From Sphingobium sp. 66-54 (GTDB lineage Bacteria; Pseudomonadota; Alphaproteobacteria; Sphingomonadales; Sphingomonadaceae), in contig MKWI01000018.1 of the NCBI GenBank assembly GCA_001899715.1, positions 28,334 through 92,333 of the forward strand: a DNA stretch of 64,000 nucleotides, written 5' to 3'. Of the stretch, positions 27,031-37,757 are shown one piece after another. The translations under genes and the position numbers were made by a program. Under the pieces are notes generated by a model. It was not told where the DNA came from. It was given only the letters and a program-made list of their open reading frames with translations, and did no database searches. Each line of letters starts with the position of its first letter. The stretch's first letter is position 1.

Positions 27031-27204
27031 CAATTACAACTCGTGTTATAGCAAAATTCATCCATATGGCTTAGCCTGTGGATTCGAGCCATTTTTGCTC
27101 TATTCGGCGTTCGTCCGCCGGCCCTTGAGGGGGAGCGAGCCCCCTTCCATCCATCCGTTTCCGCCGCATGCGTCGCTTGACGAATGGCGGGGCGGCTCAT
27201 AAAC

Positions 27205-27216
27205 GTAGCTTGCTAC
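27205..27216 (+). promoter_or_regulatory. MarR-type operator B, before the FAD oxidoreductase gene
   Basis: GTAGCTTGCTAC is a palindrome in AAACGTAGCTTGCTACATAT, closely matching operator A. It lies about 110 bp before the GTG start at 27326. Confidence 0.6.
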
Positions 27217-27325
27217 ATATTTGCGATATGGACATGACCCGAGGCAGTCCATCATGGCAAAAGCCGCGACTCGGCCGCCAGAGCGGCGGCTTCGCGGCGG
27301 GCGCGCAGTCGATGAGGAGAAGGTC

Positions 27326-28807
27326 GTGAGTGAGAATCCAGAGCAGCCCAAGCTGCGGCAGGTCCGGCAGACCGAAGACAGGTTCCTCGCGTCCGACGTG
27401 TTCGAGGCGCAGGGCCGCGCCTTGCCGCCGCGCAACGGCACCGGCACGATCCACGAGGAAGCGCGCGAGATCGCCGTCTACCACCGCTGCGACGTGGCCG
27501 TGATCGGCGGCGGGCCGGCCGGTTGCGCCGCCGCTTATGCCGCCGCCAAGGCCGGTGCCGACGTGGTGCTGCTGGAGCGCTACAATCACCTCGGCGGCCT
27601 TTCGACCGGCGGCCTCGTCATCTGGATCGACCGGATGACCGACTGGACCGGCCGCCACGTCATCCAGGGCTATGCCCGCGACTTCATCGACCGCATGCCG
27701 CCCGAGGGCGTCGCCGGCCCGGCCAAAGCCGACTGGGGTTCGCGCGACCCGCTCAAAGCCGGCTATTGGGGCCAGCGCACCTCCGCCTTCCACGGCGTGG
27801 TCTGCTGGGCGCCCACGCTCGACCCCGAGCGCATGAAATTGAACGCGCAGGAAATGTTGCTCGAAGCCGGCGTGCGCATCGTGTTCCATAGCTGGGCCGC
27901 GCGCCCGGTGATGGACGGCAACACGGTCGCCGGCGTGGTGTTCGAGAGCAAGGCCGGACGGCAGGCACTGATGGCCAAGGTGGTCGTCGATACCACCGGC
28001 GACGGCGATATGTTCGCCCGCGCCGGTGCCGGCTTCGATACCGATATCGAGGAAGGCGACGTTCACCACAGCGCCAACACCAGCTTCGTGCTGGGCGGCG
28101 TCGATATGGACCGCTGGCTCGCCTTCCGCCGCGAGGATGCCGAGCAATATGCGCAGTTCGCCGCGCTCGGCCGCGAGCGGCTCGGCTTCTTCCAGCCGCC
28201 TTACGTCTCATGGCGCAACGACATCGGCTTGTTCCTCGGCCCGCGCCAGTCCGGCCTCTCCGCGCTGGACGTGGACGACCAGACCGAGCTGGAGATCCGC
28301 TCGCACCGCTTCATGAAGACGCACTGCGACTTTTTCCGCGAAAACGCGCCCGGTTTCGAGAACGCTTACATGCTCCAGAGCGCGCCGCAGCTCGGCGTGC
28401 GCCACACCCGGCGCCTCGCCGGCGTCGGCCGGATCGAGCGCAAGGATTGGGGCGCGGGCGTGCCGGTGGCGGACGAGGTCGGCGTCAGCCCCTCGGTCTC
28501 GCCCAAGTTCCCGATCGTCTCCGTGCCCTACGGCGCGCTGGTGCCGCGCGCGCTGGACGGGCTGCTCGCCGCCGGCCGCCACATCTCCTGCGACGCCAAC
28601 TCGCACGGCTTCATGCGCGAGATCCCGCAATGCTGGCTGACCGGTCAGGCGGCGGGTGTCGGCGCGGCGGTGGCGGCCAATCACGGCGTCGCCCCGCGCG
28701 ACGTGGACGTGAGCGAGGTCCGCAAGATCCTGCGCGCGCAAGGCGTGTTCCTGCACGACGATGAAGCTGTGCGGGGCGCGCAGACCGGCTCGGTCGCCGC
28801 CGAATAA
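27326..28807 (+). CDS. FAD-dependent oxidoreductase (FAD_oxidored type)
   Basis: A 493-residue flavoprotein. The dinucleotide-binding motif is VAVIGGGPAGCAAAYAAAKA (GGGPAG at 61-66), with the acidic end VVLLERYNHLGG; VVDTTGDGDMFARAGAG is the second FAD contact. The C-terminal FAD block is AAGRHISCDANSHGFMREIP. This matches PF12831-type flavoproteins, whose substrates are mostly unknown. Start GTG 27326 follows GAGGAGA; ATG 27254 and an earlier start would add sequence that does not look coding. It is divergent from the TonB receptor and shares its operator type, so it probably oxidises or reduces the imported compound. Confidence 0.88.
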   Translation: MSENPEQPKLRQVRQTEDRFLASDVFEAQGRALPPRNGTGTIHEEAREIAVYHRCDVAVIGGGPAGCAAAYAAAKAGADVVLLERYNHLGGLSTGGLVIWIDRMTDWTGRHVIQGYARDFIDRMPPEGVAGPAKADWGSRDPLKAGYWGQRTSAFHGVVCWAPTLDPERMKLNAQEMLLEAGVRIVFHSWAARPVMDGNTVAGVVFESKAGRQALMAKVVVDTTGDGDMFARAGAGFDTDIEEGDVHHSANTSFVLGGVDMDRWLAFRREDAEQYAQFAALGRERLGFFQPPYVSWRNDIGLFLGPRQSGLSALDVDDQTELEIRSHRFMKTHCDFFRENAPGFENAYMLQSAPQLGVRHTRRLAGVGRIERKDWGAGVPVADEVGVSPSVSPKFPIVSVPYGALVPRALDGLLAAGRHISCDANSHGFMREIPQCWLTGQAAGVGAAVAANHGVAPRDVDVSEVRKILRAQGVFLHDDEAVRGAQTGSVAAE

Positions 28808-28857
28808 GGCTCCGGCTTCCCGGCCGGGGGCCGCTTCGGCCTACCCGCCTCTCCATT

Positions 28858-28881
28858 CGTGTCGAGCGCAGGCAAGACACG
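28858..28881. repeat. Small palindrome between convergent genes
   Basis: CGTGTC (28858-28863) and GACACG (28876-28881) enclose GAGCGCAGGCAA. A related sequence (GAGCGCAATCGAGACACG) occurs near 43564. It belongs to a short dispersed repeat type and lies between the FAD oxidoreductase and MFS gene ends. Confidence 0.4.
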
Positions 28882-28944
28882 CCGAGCGCCGCCTCCGCGG
28901 CTCGCGACAAACAGGGAAGCTGTTCGCCGATCGCGATCCCCGCC

Positions 28945-30339
28945 CTACTCCGCCGGTGCCGGCCGGGTTCCGCGCGCTTCGGGATGGAAGCTGGGGTCGC
29001 GCGTCACCCGCGCGATCGCCAGCGCCACGACCGCCAGCACCGCCGGGCAGATCGCCAGCACCGCATAGGAGCGGATGATCGGCAGGCCGCTGGAGAGCAC
29101 GATGGCGCCGACCACCGGGCCCAGCACGCCGCCCACCTTGGCGATGGATGAGGCCCAGCCGGCGCCGCTCGCCCGGATCGCGCTCGGGTAGAAGATCCCG
29201 CAGATCGACTGGATGCCGAAATGGCCGCCAGCGATGACCGTGGTGGTGAGCACCACCATCGGCAGCAGATAGCTGCGGTCGACCATCTCCAGCCCGAGGA
29301 TCAGCAGGATCGGCACCGAGATGGCGGGAAATACCGCGACCGCGATCGGCCCGTAGCGGTCGGTGAAGCGCATCAGCGCCAGCCCGGCGGCGGCGCCGAG
29401 CAGGCCCGAGAAAGCGGTGACGGTCGCCGCCGTCTGCCGGTCGACTTCGAGAAATTCGAGGATCAGCGGCCCCCAGGACGAGGCGAAATAGATGCCGAGC
29501 GAGCTGACCGCATAGCCGAACCAGATCAGCGGGGTCAGCCACGCCAGCTTGCCCGCGAACAGATCCGACACATGGAATTTGTGGCGGATCGCCGGCTCGT
29601 CGCCGAGGTAGAGGCCATCCGTCTCGCGAATATCGAACGCCGCGTCGACGCGGTTGAGCGTATCGCGCGCGAGCGGCAGCTTGATCTGCCGGCTGACGAG
29701 AAAGCGCACCGACTCGGGCAGGAAGAACAGCAGCGCCACCGCGCAAACCAGCGTGCCGAAGCCGCCGGCGATATACACCGCCTGCCAACCGTGATCGGGC
29801 GCCAGCAGGTTGGTGAGCGGCCCGGCCGACGAAGTGCCGACCGCATAGCCCATCATGATCGTCGTCACCACGGTGGCGCGGACATGGGCGGGCACGAACT
29901 CGATGTTGAGCGCCCAGGCAAGCGGCAACATTCCACCGATCGCCAGCCCGTCGGCAAAGCGCAGCGCCAGCAGTTGCGGCACATTGTGCGCGAACGCCGT
30001 CGCCAGCGTCAGCACGCCGAACAGGAAGGCGGTGGCGATGATCGTCGGCCGTCGCCCGATCCGGTCCGCGATCCAGGAGAACAGGAAGCCGCCGGCCAGC
30101 ATCCCGGCGATGCCCGCCGAGACGATATAGCCGATCTCGCCGTTGGTGAGGCTGAACTCGTCGCGCATGTAGGGCGCGGTGAAGCTGATCATCATCTGGT
30201 CGAAACCGTCGAACGCGGTAATCAGCCAGGAAAGGCAGATGAGCTTGATGTTGAAGGCGTTGAGCTTGCGGTCATTGAGCAGCCGCGCGACGTCTATCCT
30301 GCGGCCGCCCTGCGCGTCCTGCACCTGCTCTTGGCTCAT
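28945..30339 (-). CDS. MFS transporter, aromatic acid:H+ symporter (AAHS)-like
   Basis: A 464-residue inner-membrane importer with about 12 transmembrane segments. The family hallmark in TM1 is ITAFDGFDQMMISFTAPYM (the DGxD of PcaK-type proteins), and the loop 2-3 motif is WIADRIGRRPTI. This points to uptake of an aromatic or cyclic organic acid, though sugar acids cannot be excluded. The start at 30339 has GGAG 5 nt upstream; the frame is open further upstream, but there it crosses the operator at 30469. It is convergent with the FAD oxidoreductase and carries the same operator type in its promoter. Confidence 0.9.
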   Translation of the reverse strand: MSQEQVQDAQGGRRIDVARLLNDRKLNAFNIKLICLSWLITAFDGFDQMMISFTAPYMRDEFSLTNGEIGYIVSAGIAGMLAGGFLFSWIADRIGRRPTIIATAFLFGVLTLATAFAHNVPQLLALRFADGLAIGGMLPLAWALNIEFVPAHVRATVVTTIMMGYAVGTSSAGPLTNLLAPDHGWQAVYIAGGFGTLVCAVALLFFLPESVRFLVSRQIKLPLARDTLNRVDAAFDIRETDGLYLGDEPAIRHKFHVSDLFAGKLAWLTPLIWFGYAVSSLGIYFASSWGPLILEFLEVDRQTAATVTAFSGLLGAAAGLALMRFTDRYGPIAVAVFPAISVPILLILGLEMVDRSYLLPMVVLTTTVIAGGHFGIQSICGIFYPSAIRASGAGWASSIAKVGGVLGPVVGAIVLSSGLPIIRSYAVLAICPAVLAVVALAIARVTRDPSFHPEARGTRPAPAE

Positions 30340-30468
30340 ATGGTCTCCACGACTCGGGCTTGCTTTGCTTATCGGGCGCCCTTGGGACGGTCCGTGGCGG
30401 CCTGATAGCGTTGAAAAACCGAGGTCGTCACATCGCATCGCGACGCGGGATGCGGCCTTGTGGCATAA

Positions 30469-30480
30469 GTAGTTTCCTAC
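30469..30480 (-). promoter_or_regulatory. MarR-type operator C, before the MFS gene
   Basis: Read on the minus strand: TTTACGTAGGAAACTACTTA, sharing ACGTAG-N4-CTAC with operators A and B. It lies 130 bp before the MFS start. Confidence 0.55.
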
Positions 30481-30520
30481 GTAAACAGGCCGATGCGCGC
30501 GGCGGCCACGTCCGCCCTTA

Positions 30521-30662
30521 GGGCGGATCGACATTCAGGAGATGGCGAGCCGAAGATGGTGGATTTTCGTGACCCGGAGCGCAGCGGACTATAGGTCCGT
30601 GAGCACCGGAAGCGCGGAAAGCCGCCATTTGCAGGCCGCCAGAACTGAATGTCGATCCGCCC
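30521..30662. mobile_element. Small TIR-bounded repeat element, copy 1 (142 bp)
   Basis: Perfect 18-bp terminal inverted repeats: GGGCGGATCGACATTCAG at 30521-30538 and its reverse complement at 30645-30662. The interior is closely similar to the element at 49450-49604 but lacks about 20 bp. It has no coding capacity of its own and ends directly at the stop codon of the MarR gene. It looks like a non-autonomous, MITE-like repeat; no transposase gene is nearby. Confidence 0.7.
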
Positions 30663-31163
30663 CTATCGGACCAGCGTCGCCAGCATCTGGTCCAGCACCC
30701 GTTCGCTGGTGATGAGGTCCTCCGTTGCGATCCCGGCCAGCCGGACCGCGCGGAGCGGATTGGTGATCTCCAGCACCTCGTCCAGCAGCGCCCGCCCGGC
30801 GGGGGTGATCGCGATCATCCGGTAGCGCCGGTCGTCGCTGGACTGGGTCCGCTCGATCAGCCCCTCGGCCTCCATCTCGTTGAGCACCCGCACCACACCC
30901 GGCCACTGCACGCCCATGCGCCCGGCAAGCTCCAGCGTGGCAACCGGCCCGCCGGCAAAGGCGATGGCCGCCAGCGTCTGCCAGCGCGAGCGGCTGAAGC
31001 CGGTTTTCCGCTTGACCCTCCCGTCGAGAAACGCCGTCCATTTGCGCGCAGTGATGACCAGCTTGCGGGTCAGGCGGAACTCGTAATCCGCGCGCGACCC
31101 CGGCTCGTAATAATCGTGGAAGGTCGTCGCCCAGCGATCGAACTCTCCCTTCTCCTCGCTCAT
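30663..31163 (-). CDS. MarR family transcriptional regulator
   Basis: A 166-residue winged-helix dimeric regulator, usually a repressor released by an aromatic ligand. The HTH is around residues 55-95 (RSRWQTLAAIAFAGGPVATL ... MGVQWPGVVRVLNEMEAEGL) and the wing is IERTQSSDDRRYRMIAITP. The start at 31163 follows AGAGGGGA. It is divergent from the dehydratase gene. Related palindromes before the receptor, oxidoreductase, MFS and dehydratase genes suggest it controls all four. The stop codon touches the end of the repeat element at 30521-30662, which may have been inserted there. Confidence 0.9.
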   Translation of the reverse strand: MSEEKGEFDRWATTFHDYYEPGSRADYEFRLTRKLVITARKWTAFLDGRVKRKTGFSRSRWQTLAAIAFAGGPVATLELAGRMGVQWPGVVRVLNEMEAEGLIERTQSSDDRRYRMIAITPAGRALLDEVLEITNPLRAVRLAGIATEDLITSERVLDQMLATLVR

Positions 31164-31295
31164 ACCCGTCCCCTCTGCCGGCCCGTATCCGCCGCAAATC
31201 CATTTCTTCGCATCGCAGCAATCTGGGGGAGCGGAGAGGCACTGGCAAGCCCGGCCCCCATTCCGGACCATGCGATTTTGCGAGACGGCAAATAG

Positions 31296-31307
31296 ATACC
31301 ATGCTAA
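31296..31307. promoter_or_regulatory. MarR-type operator D (weak), between MarR and dehydratase genes
   Basis: Read on the minus strand: TTAGCATGGTAT, agreeing with operator B at TAGC-x-TG-x-TA. It lies 35 bp before the dehydratase start. It is a less perfect palindrome than A to C. Confidence 0.35.
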
Positions 31308-31341
31308 TCATTTCCGCAAATCAATGAGAGGAGAGGACCCC

Positions 31342-33000
31342 ATGGTTCAGTTGCGCAGTCTCGCCGCGAATTCGCCGACCCGCCGCTCGCATTGGTATGC
31401 GCTCGGCCTGAGCGAGGAGGACATGGCCAAGCCCAAGATCGCGGTGGTCAATTCCTCGTCCGAGCTTGCCGTCTGCTATTCCCATCTCGACGGTATCGCC
31501 AGGATCGTGAAGGACGCGGTGCGCGCCGCCGGCGGCGTACCGTTCGAGGTGCGCACCACCGCGCCTTCCGATTTCATCACCGGCGCGGGGCGCAGCGGCA
31601 GCTACATCCTCTCCGCGCGCGATCTCGTCACCAACGATATCGAGGCGCAGGTGGAAGCGGCGATGCTGGACGGCATGGTCTGCCTCACCTCCTGCGACAA
31701 GACGCCGCCCGGCCACATGATGGCCGCCGGCCGGCTCGACATTCCCACCATCCTCGTCATCGGCGGCTATCAGGCGTCCGGCATGATCGGCAACGAGCAT
31801 GTCGATCTGGAAGATCTCTGGTCCGGCAGCATCGGCACGCGCTTCGGCAAGCCCTATCCGCATGACGAGCAGGAGATGATCCGCCAGGCGGTGCGCGGCC
31901 CCGGCGTGTGCGCGGGCATGGCCACCGCCAACACCATGCATTGCGTGGTCGAGGCGCTCGGCATGTGCCTGCCCGGCTCCGCCCCGGTGCGCGCCAACAG
32001 CGACAAGATGATCGACGCCGCCCGCCGCTCCGGCGCGCGCATCGTCGAGATGGTGCTGGAGGGCCTCAACCCGCGCAAGGTGCTGACCCCCGCGGCCTTC
32101 CACAATGCGGTGGCGACGGTGCTCGCCGTCTCCGGCTCGATCAACGCCATCAAGCATCTCCAGGCCATCGCCAGCGAGGCGCATGTGGATATCGACATCT
32201 TCGCACTGTGGGACGAGATCGGCCGCAAGGTGCCTGTGCTCTCCGCCGTACGCCCCAATGGCGAGGTGCGGATCGAGGAGTATGAGGATGCCGGCGGCGC
32301 GGCGGCGACGCTCAGGCAACTTGCCCCGCTGCTCAGGACCGACGCCCTCACCTGCACCGGCAAGACGCTCGCCGAGAATCTGGAGAGCGCGGCCGTCGTC
32401 GACCCGGAGATCATCCGCCCCCTCGACCGGCCGATTTCGGAAGGCCCCTCCATCGCCATCCTCAAGGGCAGCTTCGCGCCGGAAAGCGCGGTGGTGAAGC
32501 TCGGCATCCGCGACGGCAAGCGCCCGGAGTTCTTCGAGGGCCCGGCGCGTGTGTTCGAGAATACCGCACTGGCGCTGGACGCCATCGAGACCGGGCGGAT
32601 CAAGGCCGGCGACGTGCTCATCCTGCGCGGCCAGGGCCTCAAGGGCGGCCCGGCGATGGGCGGCGGCGCGTCAATCGTGCTGTTCGCCATCGACGCGGCC
32701 GGCATCGCGCGCGAAACGGCCTTCATCACCGACGGCCAGCTCTCCGGCCTCTGCCTCAAGGGGCTGACGGTGGCCGAGGTCGCGCCGGAAGCGGCGGTGG
32801 GCGGCCCCATTGGTCTCGTCCATGACGGCGACCGTGTCCGCATCGACGTCCCCAACCGCTCGATCGACCTGCTGGTCGACGCGCAGACGCTCGCCGGCCG
32901 CGCCGCCGAGATCCATGGCCCCGCCAAGGCCGAGGGCTATCTCGGCATCTACCAGCGCGACGTGCAGCCCATGTCGACAGGTGCCGTGCTGATCGACTAG
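31342..33000 (+). CDS. IlvD/Edd family dehydratase
   Basis: Fe-S dehydratase of 552 residues that removes water from a 2,3-dihydroxy acid. Cluster cysteines are C45 (SELAVCYSHL), C118 (TSCDKTPPGHMM) and C190 (GVCAGMATANTM). The C-terminal domain has TDGQLSGLCLKGLTVAEVAP and GGPIGLVHDGDRVRID. The SG-x-C loop differs from the usual F-S-G-x-[ST]-x-G, and with its location in a catabolic cluster this suggests a sugar-acid or other hydroxy-acid dehydratase rather than IlvD of branched-chain synthesis. Start 31342 has AGGAGAGGA in front; an upstream ATG at 31270 crosses the operator. It heads an operon with two SnoaL-like genes. Confidence 0.88.
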   Translation: MVQLRSLAANSPTRRSHWYALGLSEEDMAKPKIAVVNSSSELAVCYSHLDGIARIVKDAVRAAGGVPFEVRTTAPSDFITGAGRSGSYILSARDLVTNDIEAQVEAAMLDGMVCLTSCDKTPPGHMMAAGRLDIPTILVIGGYQASGMIGNEHVDLEDLWSGSIGTRFGKPYPHDEQEMIRQAVRGPGVCAGMATANTMHCVVEALGMCLPGSAPVRANSDKMIDAARRSGARIVEMVLEGLNPRKVLTPAAFHNAVATVLAVSGSINAIKHLQAIASEAHVDIDIFALWDEIGRKVPVLSAVRPNGEVRIEEYEDAGGAAATLRQLAPLLRTDALTCTGKTLAENLESAAVVDPEIIRPLDRPISEGPSIAILKGSFAPESAVVKLGIRDGKRPEFFEGPARVFENTALALDAIETGRIKAGDVLILRGQGLKGGPAMGGGASIVLFAIDAAGIARETAFITDGQLSGLCLKGLTVAEVAPEAAVGGPIGLVHDGDRVRIDVPNRSIDLLVDAQTLAGRAAEIHGPAKAEGYLGIYQRDVQPMSTGAVLID

Positions 33001-33053
33001 CCTCTCCGCCGGCGCGCCGGTCCATCGCGGCCGGCGCCAACGGGAGAGGGGCC

Positions 33054-33599
33054 ATGAGGATCATCCACGCTCTGGCGCTATGCGCGCTGTTCATCGGGCC
33101 GGCCACCGTGCGCGCCGCGCCGCCGGCGCCCGGCACCGTCGAGGCGCGGCTCCAGCGCGTCGAGGACGAGCTGGCCATCCGCCGCGTCCTCGTCGACTAT
33201 GCCGCCTCTCTCGATTCGCGCGATTACGATGCCTATGCGGCGCTGTTCACGAGCGATGGCGAGTGGACCGGCGGCGGCGGCAGCCACAAGGGCCGCGCCG
33301 CGATCCGCGCGATGCTGGCCGATGTGCTGGGTCCAGCCGGGGCGGCGAACCGCGCCAACTTCCACCTCATCACCAATCCGCGCGTGACGGTGGATGGCGA
33401 CAAGGCGCGCGCGACCTCGCGCTACCTGTTCGTCATGCGCGGCGCGGACGGGCGGCCCCAACCCTCGCTCGCCGGCATCTACACCGACGATCTCGTGCGG
33501 GTGGACGGGCAATGGCTGATCCAGCGCCGCGTCGCCGACGACATCATGCCGACGCGCGAGGAATGGGCGAAGATCATCGCCGGGCAGGCCAAGCCATGA
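33054..33599 (+). CDS. Secreted SnoaL-like (NTF2-fold) protein A
   Basis: A 181-residue protein with a signal peptide (MRIIHALALCALFIGPATVR, then AAP). The mature part is of SnoaL_4 type: ELAIRRVLVDYAASLDSRDY, then DAYAALFTSDGEWTGGG, and a C-terminal strand region DDLVRVDGQWLIQRRVADD. This family includes scytalone-dehydratase-like and ring-hydroxylase-beta-like folds, so it may be a lyase or isomerase. It follows the dehydratase by 53 bp and overlaps the next, homologous gene by 4 bp (ATGA). A periplasmic location for this fold is notable. Confidence 0.82.
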   Translation: MRIIHALALCALFIGPATVRAAPPAPGTVEARLQRVEDELAIRRVLVDYAASLDSRDYDAYAALFTSDGEWTGGGGSHKGRAAIRAMLADVLGPAGAANRANFHLITNPRVTVDGDKARATSRYLFVMRGADGRPQPSLAGIYTDDLVRVDGQWLIQRRVADDIMPTREEWAKIIAGQAKP

Positions 33600-34102
33600 T
33601 TCGCGCGCTGTTTGCGTTCACCGCCCTTTTCGCCTCCTGCCTCGTCTTCACGGCACCGGCCGTCGCCCAGCGCGACGAGGCGGCCGACCGCGCTGCTATC
33701 CACGCGCTGCTGGTCGCCTACGGCACCACGCTCGACGCACGCGACTTCGATAGCTTCGGCCGGCTGTTCGGCACGGACGGCATCTATGCGGCCGGCGGCG
33801 GCATGGAAGCGCGCGGCGCCGAGGCGGGGACGATGATGCGCCGCATCTTCAGCGAGAACGCGCTGGGTTTCCGCGAGCCCAACTACCACCTGTTCTTCAA
33901 CGAGGTGGTGACGTTCGCCGGGCCGGACCGCGCCCGCGCCACCTCCATGTCGCTCTACATGGTGCCGGACGACGCTGGCCGCCCAACCGCCGCGCTGATG
34001 GCGCGCTATGCCGATGACCTCACCCGCGTCGACGGCCGCTGGATCTTCGCCCGGCGCACCGTGCAAAGCCTGATGCCCGCGCCCGCCAAACCCGCCCGCT
34101 AG
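33596..34102 (+). CDS. Secreted SnoaL-like (NTF2-fold) protein B
   Basis: A 168-residue paralogue of the preceding protein: signal peptide (MIRALFAFTALFASCLVFTA, then PAVAQ), then AAIHALLVAYGTTLDARDFD and SFGRLFGTDGIYAAGGG, ending DDLTRVDGRWIFARRTVQSL. The shared DxRD(F/Y)D-x-[FY] pattern shows it arose by tandem duplication. The ATG lies within the stop of the first copy, so the pair is coupled and may form a heterodimer, since NTF2-fold proteins are often dimers. Function unknown. Confidence 0.82.
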   Translation: MIRALFAFTALFASCLVFTAPAVAQRDEAADRAAIHALLVAYGTTLDARDFDSFGRLFGTDGIYAAGGGMEARGAEAGTMMRRIFSENALGFREPNYHLFFNEVVTFAGPDRARATSMSLYMVPDDAGRPTAALMARYADDLTRVDGRWIFARRTVQSLMPAPAKPAR

Positions 34103-34185
34103 CGGCGGCGCGGCGTTCACGACGCTCGCATATAGCCTCACAAGCACGGTCGCGGCCGGCCCAAGGACGGCCATAGCCTTCCATC

Positions 34186-34215
34186 CCCGTTCGTCCTGAG
34201 CTTGTTCGGGAACCG
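34186..34215. repeat. Short dispersed repeat motif
   Basis: CCCGTTCGTCCTGAGCTTGT followed by TCGGGAACCG matches a short intergenic motif I recall as common in sphingomonad genomes. CCCG and CGGG can close a stem. No full second copy was seen in this window. The interval 34103-34587 holds only this and the REP copy at 34287. Confidence 0.3.
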
Positions 34216-34286
34216 TTCTTTTCTTCACCCCTGCAAGGAGAGGACATATCCCCAAGCTCCATAGAGTGTGCATGATCCAGTGAACC

Positions 34287-34362
34287 GTGCTCCTGCGAAA
34301 GCAGGACCCCGGGGAGCACAAACCGCTTCTGTCCCCCTAGGCTCCTGCCTTCGCAGGAGCAC
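34287..34362. repeat. REP/BIME-like palindromic repeat, copy 3
   Basis: A 76-bp copy: left arm GTGCTCCTGCGAAAGCAGGA and right arm GCTCCTGCCTTCGCAGGAGC. Unlike most copies it lies between two genes on the same strand, after the SnoaL-like pair and before the YezD-like gene. Confidence 0.75.
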
Positions 34363-34587
34363 TGATCCCACCTCGCGCGGACGGGAAACGCCGCTCCTCC
34401 CCTTCAGGCACCACCATTGCCCGCACGCGGCCGATTATTGCGCCACCCCGCAACCATCCACGCGGAAGATGCGATTCCCCGCGCAAAAGCAAATCTTCAT
34501 CGCTTCCCTATTGTCAATTCAAGTGATTGAGTTAAGTTTAATCGTCGCTGCACGCGACTCGCAATTGACCGCGTTCGAGGAGGCACC

Positions 34588-34779
34588 ATGTCGCAGTCAT
34601 CTTCCCGCTCGTCGCTTTCGCCGCCCGCCGGCGCAGGGCGCGACGATCATGAAACGGGCGCGCTCGCGCTCGTCCGCCAGGCGCTGGAGAAGCTCCGCTT
34701 CGGTGCGGTTCATCTCACGGTCCATGAGGGCCGTCTGGTGCAGATCGAAGTCACCGAGAAAACCCGGCTGACCGCCTGA
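34588..34779 (+). CDS. YezD/DUF2292-like small protein
   Basis: A 63-residue protein. After a Ser-rich start, the conserved domain is VRQALEKLRFGAVHLTVHEG then RLVQIEVTEKTRL, matching the YezD pattern (LRFG-x-V-x-[VI]-x-V-x-[DE]-G-x-[IV]-VQIE-x-TEK). GAGGAGG stands right before the ATG. Homologues are often encoded with sulfur-assimilation genes, so with the TonB receptor that follows 118 bp later it may relate to use of an organosulfur compound. The biochemical role is not known. The preceding 34490-34560 is AT-rich and may hold the promoter. Confidence 0.78.
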   Translation: MSQSSSRSSLSPPAGAGRDDHETGALALVRQALEKLRFGAVHLTVHEGRLVQIEVTEKTRLTA

Positions 34780-34867
34780 CAATCCGGCTTGCCCGGCTCG
34801 TCTCATCGGGGCGCGCGCAGCCGTCATTCCTTCCCATAGCAGATGCTGACCGGACCACTGGAGGCAT

Positions 34868-34889
34868 CCCTTTTTTGATTCAAAGGGGG
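34868..34889 (+). promoter_or_regulatory. Hairpin covering the ribosome-binding site of the second TonB receptor gene
   Basis: CCCTTT (34868-34873) can pair with AAAGGG (34882-34887). The second arm is part of AAAGGGGG, the ribosome-binding site 8 nt before the ATG at 34898. Such a fold would limit translation until opened. Confidence 0.4.
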
Positions 34890-34897
34890 TTCCGAAC

Positions 34898-37387
<2,490 letters not shown>

Positions 37388-37435
37388 GTGAACGGCCCGC
37401 CATCGCCAACCGGCGAAGGATGGAGCAAGCTTATG

Positions 37436-37467
37436 GGGCCGCGCCGGTGTGGGAGCCGGCGCGGCCC
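37436..37467 (+). terminator. Strong hairpin after the second TonB receptor gene
   Basis: GGGCCGCGCCGG (37436-37447) and CCGGCGCGGCCC (37456-37467) form a perfect 12-bp stem with an 8-nt loop, 48 bp after the stop. There is only a TT after it. The remaining interval to 37757 has another small hairpin (37641-37658) and no convincing gene. Confidence 0.6.
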
Positions 37468-37757
37468 TTGCGACCCGTCAGACCCTCTCGTGCGTCATGA
37501 CGAGAACCATGAAAAGCGGACGCGCGCCGCAAGCGCGCAAGAAATCTTCCGGAGCGGCAAGAGAGGCGGCCATGCCCGTGAGGCCGGCCGAATCCACCGT
37601 CATGCCCTGTGCTTCACCCCCCAACAGGCCTCTCCGCTATGCCACCGCATCCGGTGGCCGTTGCAACATATAGGCGATTTAACCATTGCAAAAGCAAGCG
37701 ATTAGGAGCTTATCGGTGTCATAAGCCTTGGCTTGTGTCTTGTTGGATGGCTTTTCC

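Noticed and set aside
34780..34897. A known riboswitch (SAM-type or cobalamin) before the second TonB receptor
   Set aside because: None of the conserved cores of these riboswitches is visible; only a small hairpin at the ribosome-binding site was kept.
37508..37673. Short plus-strand frame after the second TonB receptor
   Set aside because: No ribosome-binding site, Ser/Arg/Pro-rich shadow-like product and overlap with hairpins.
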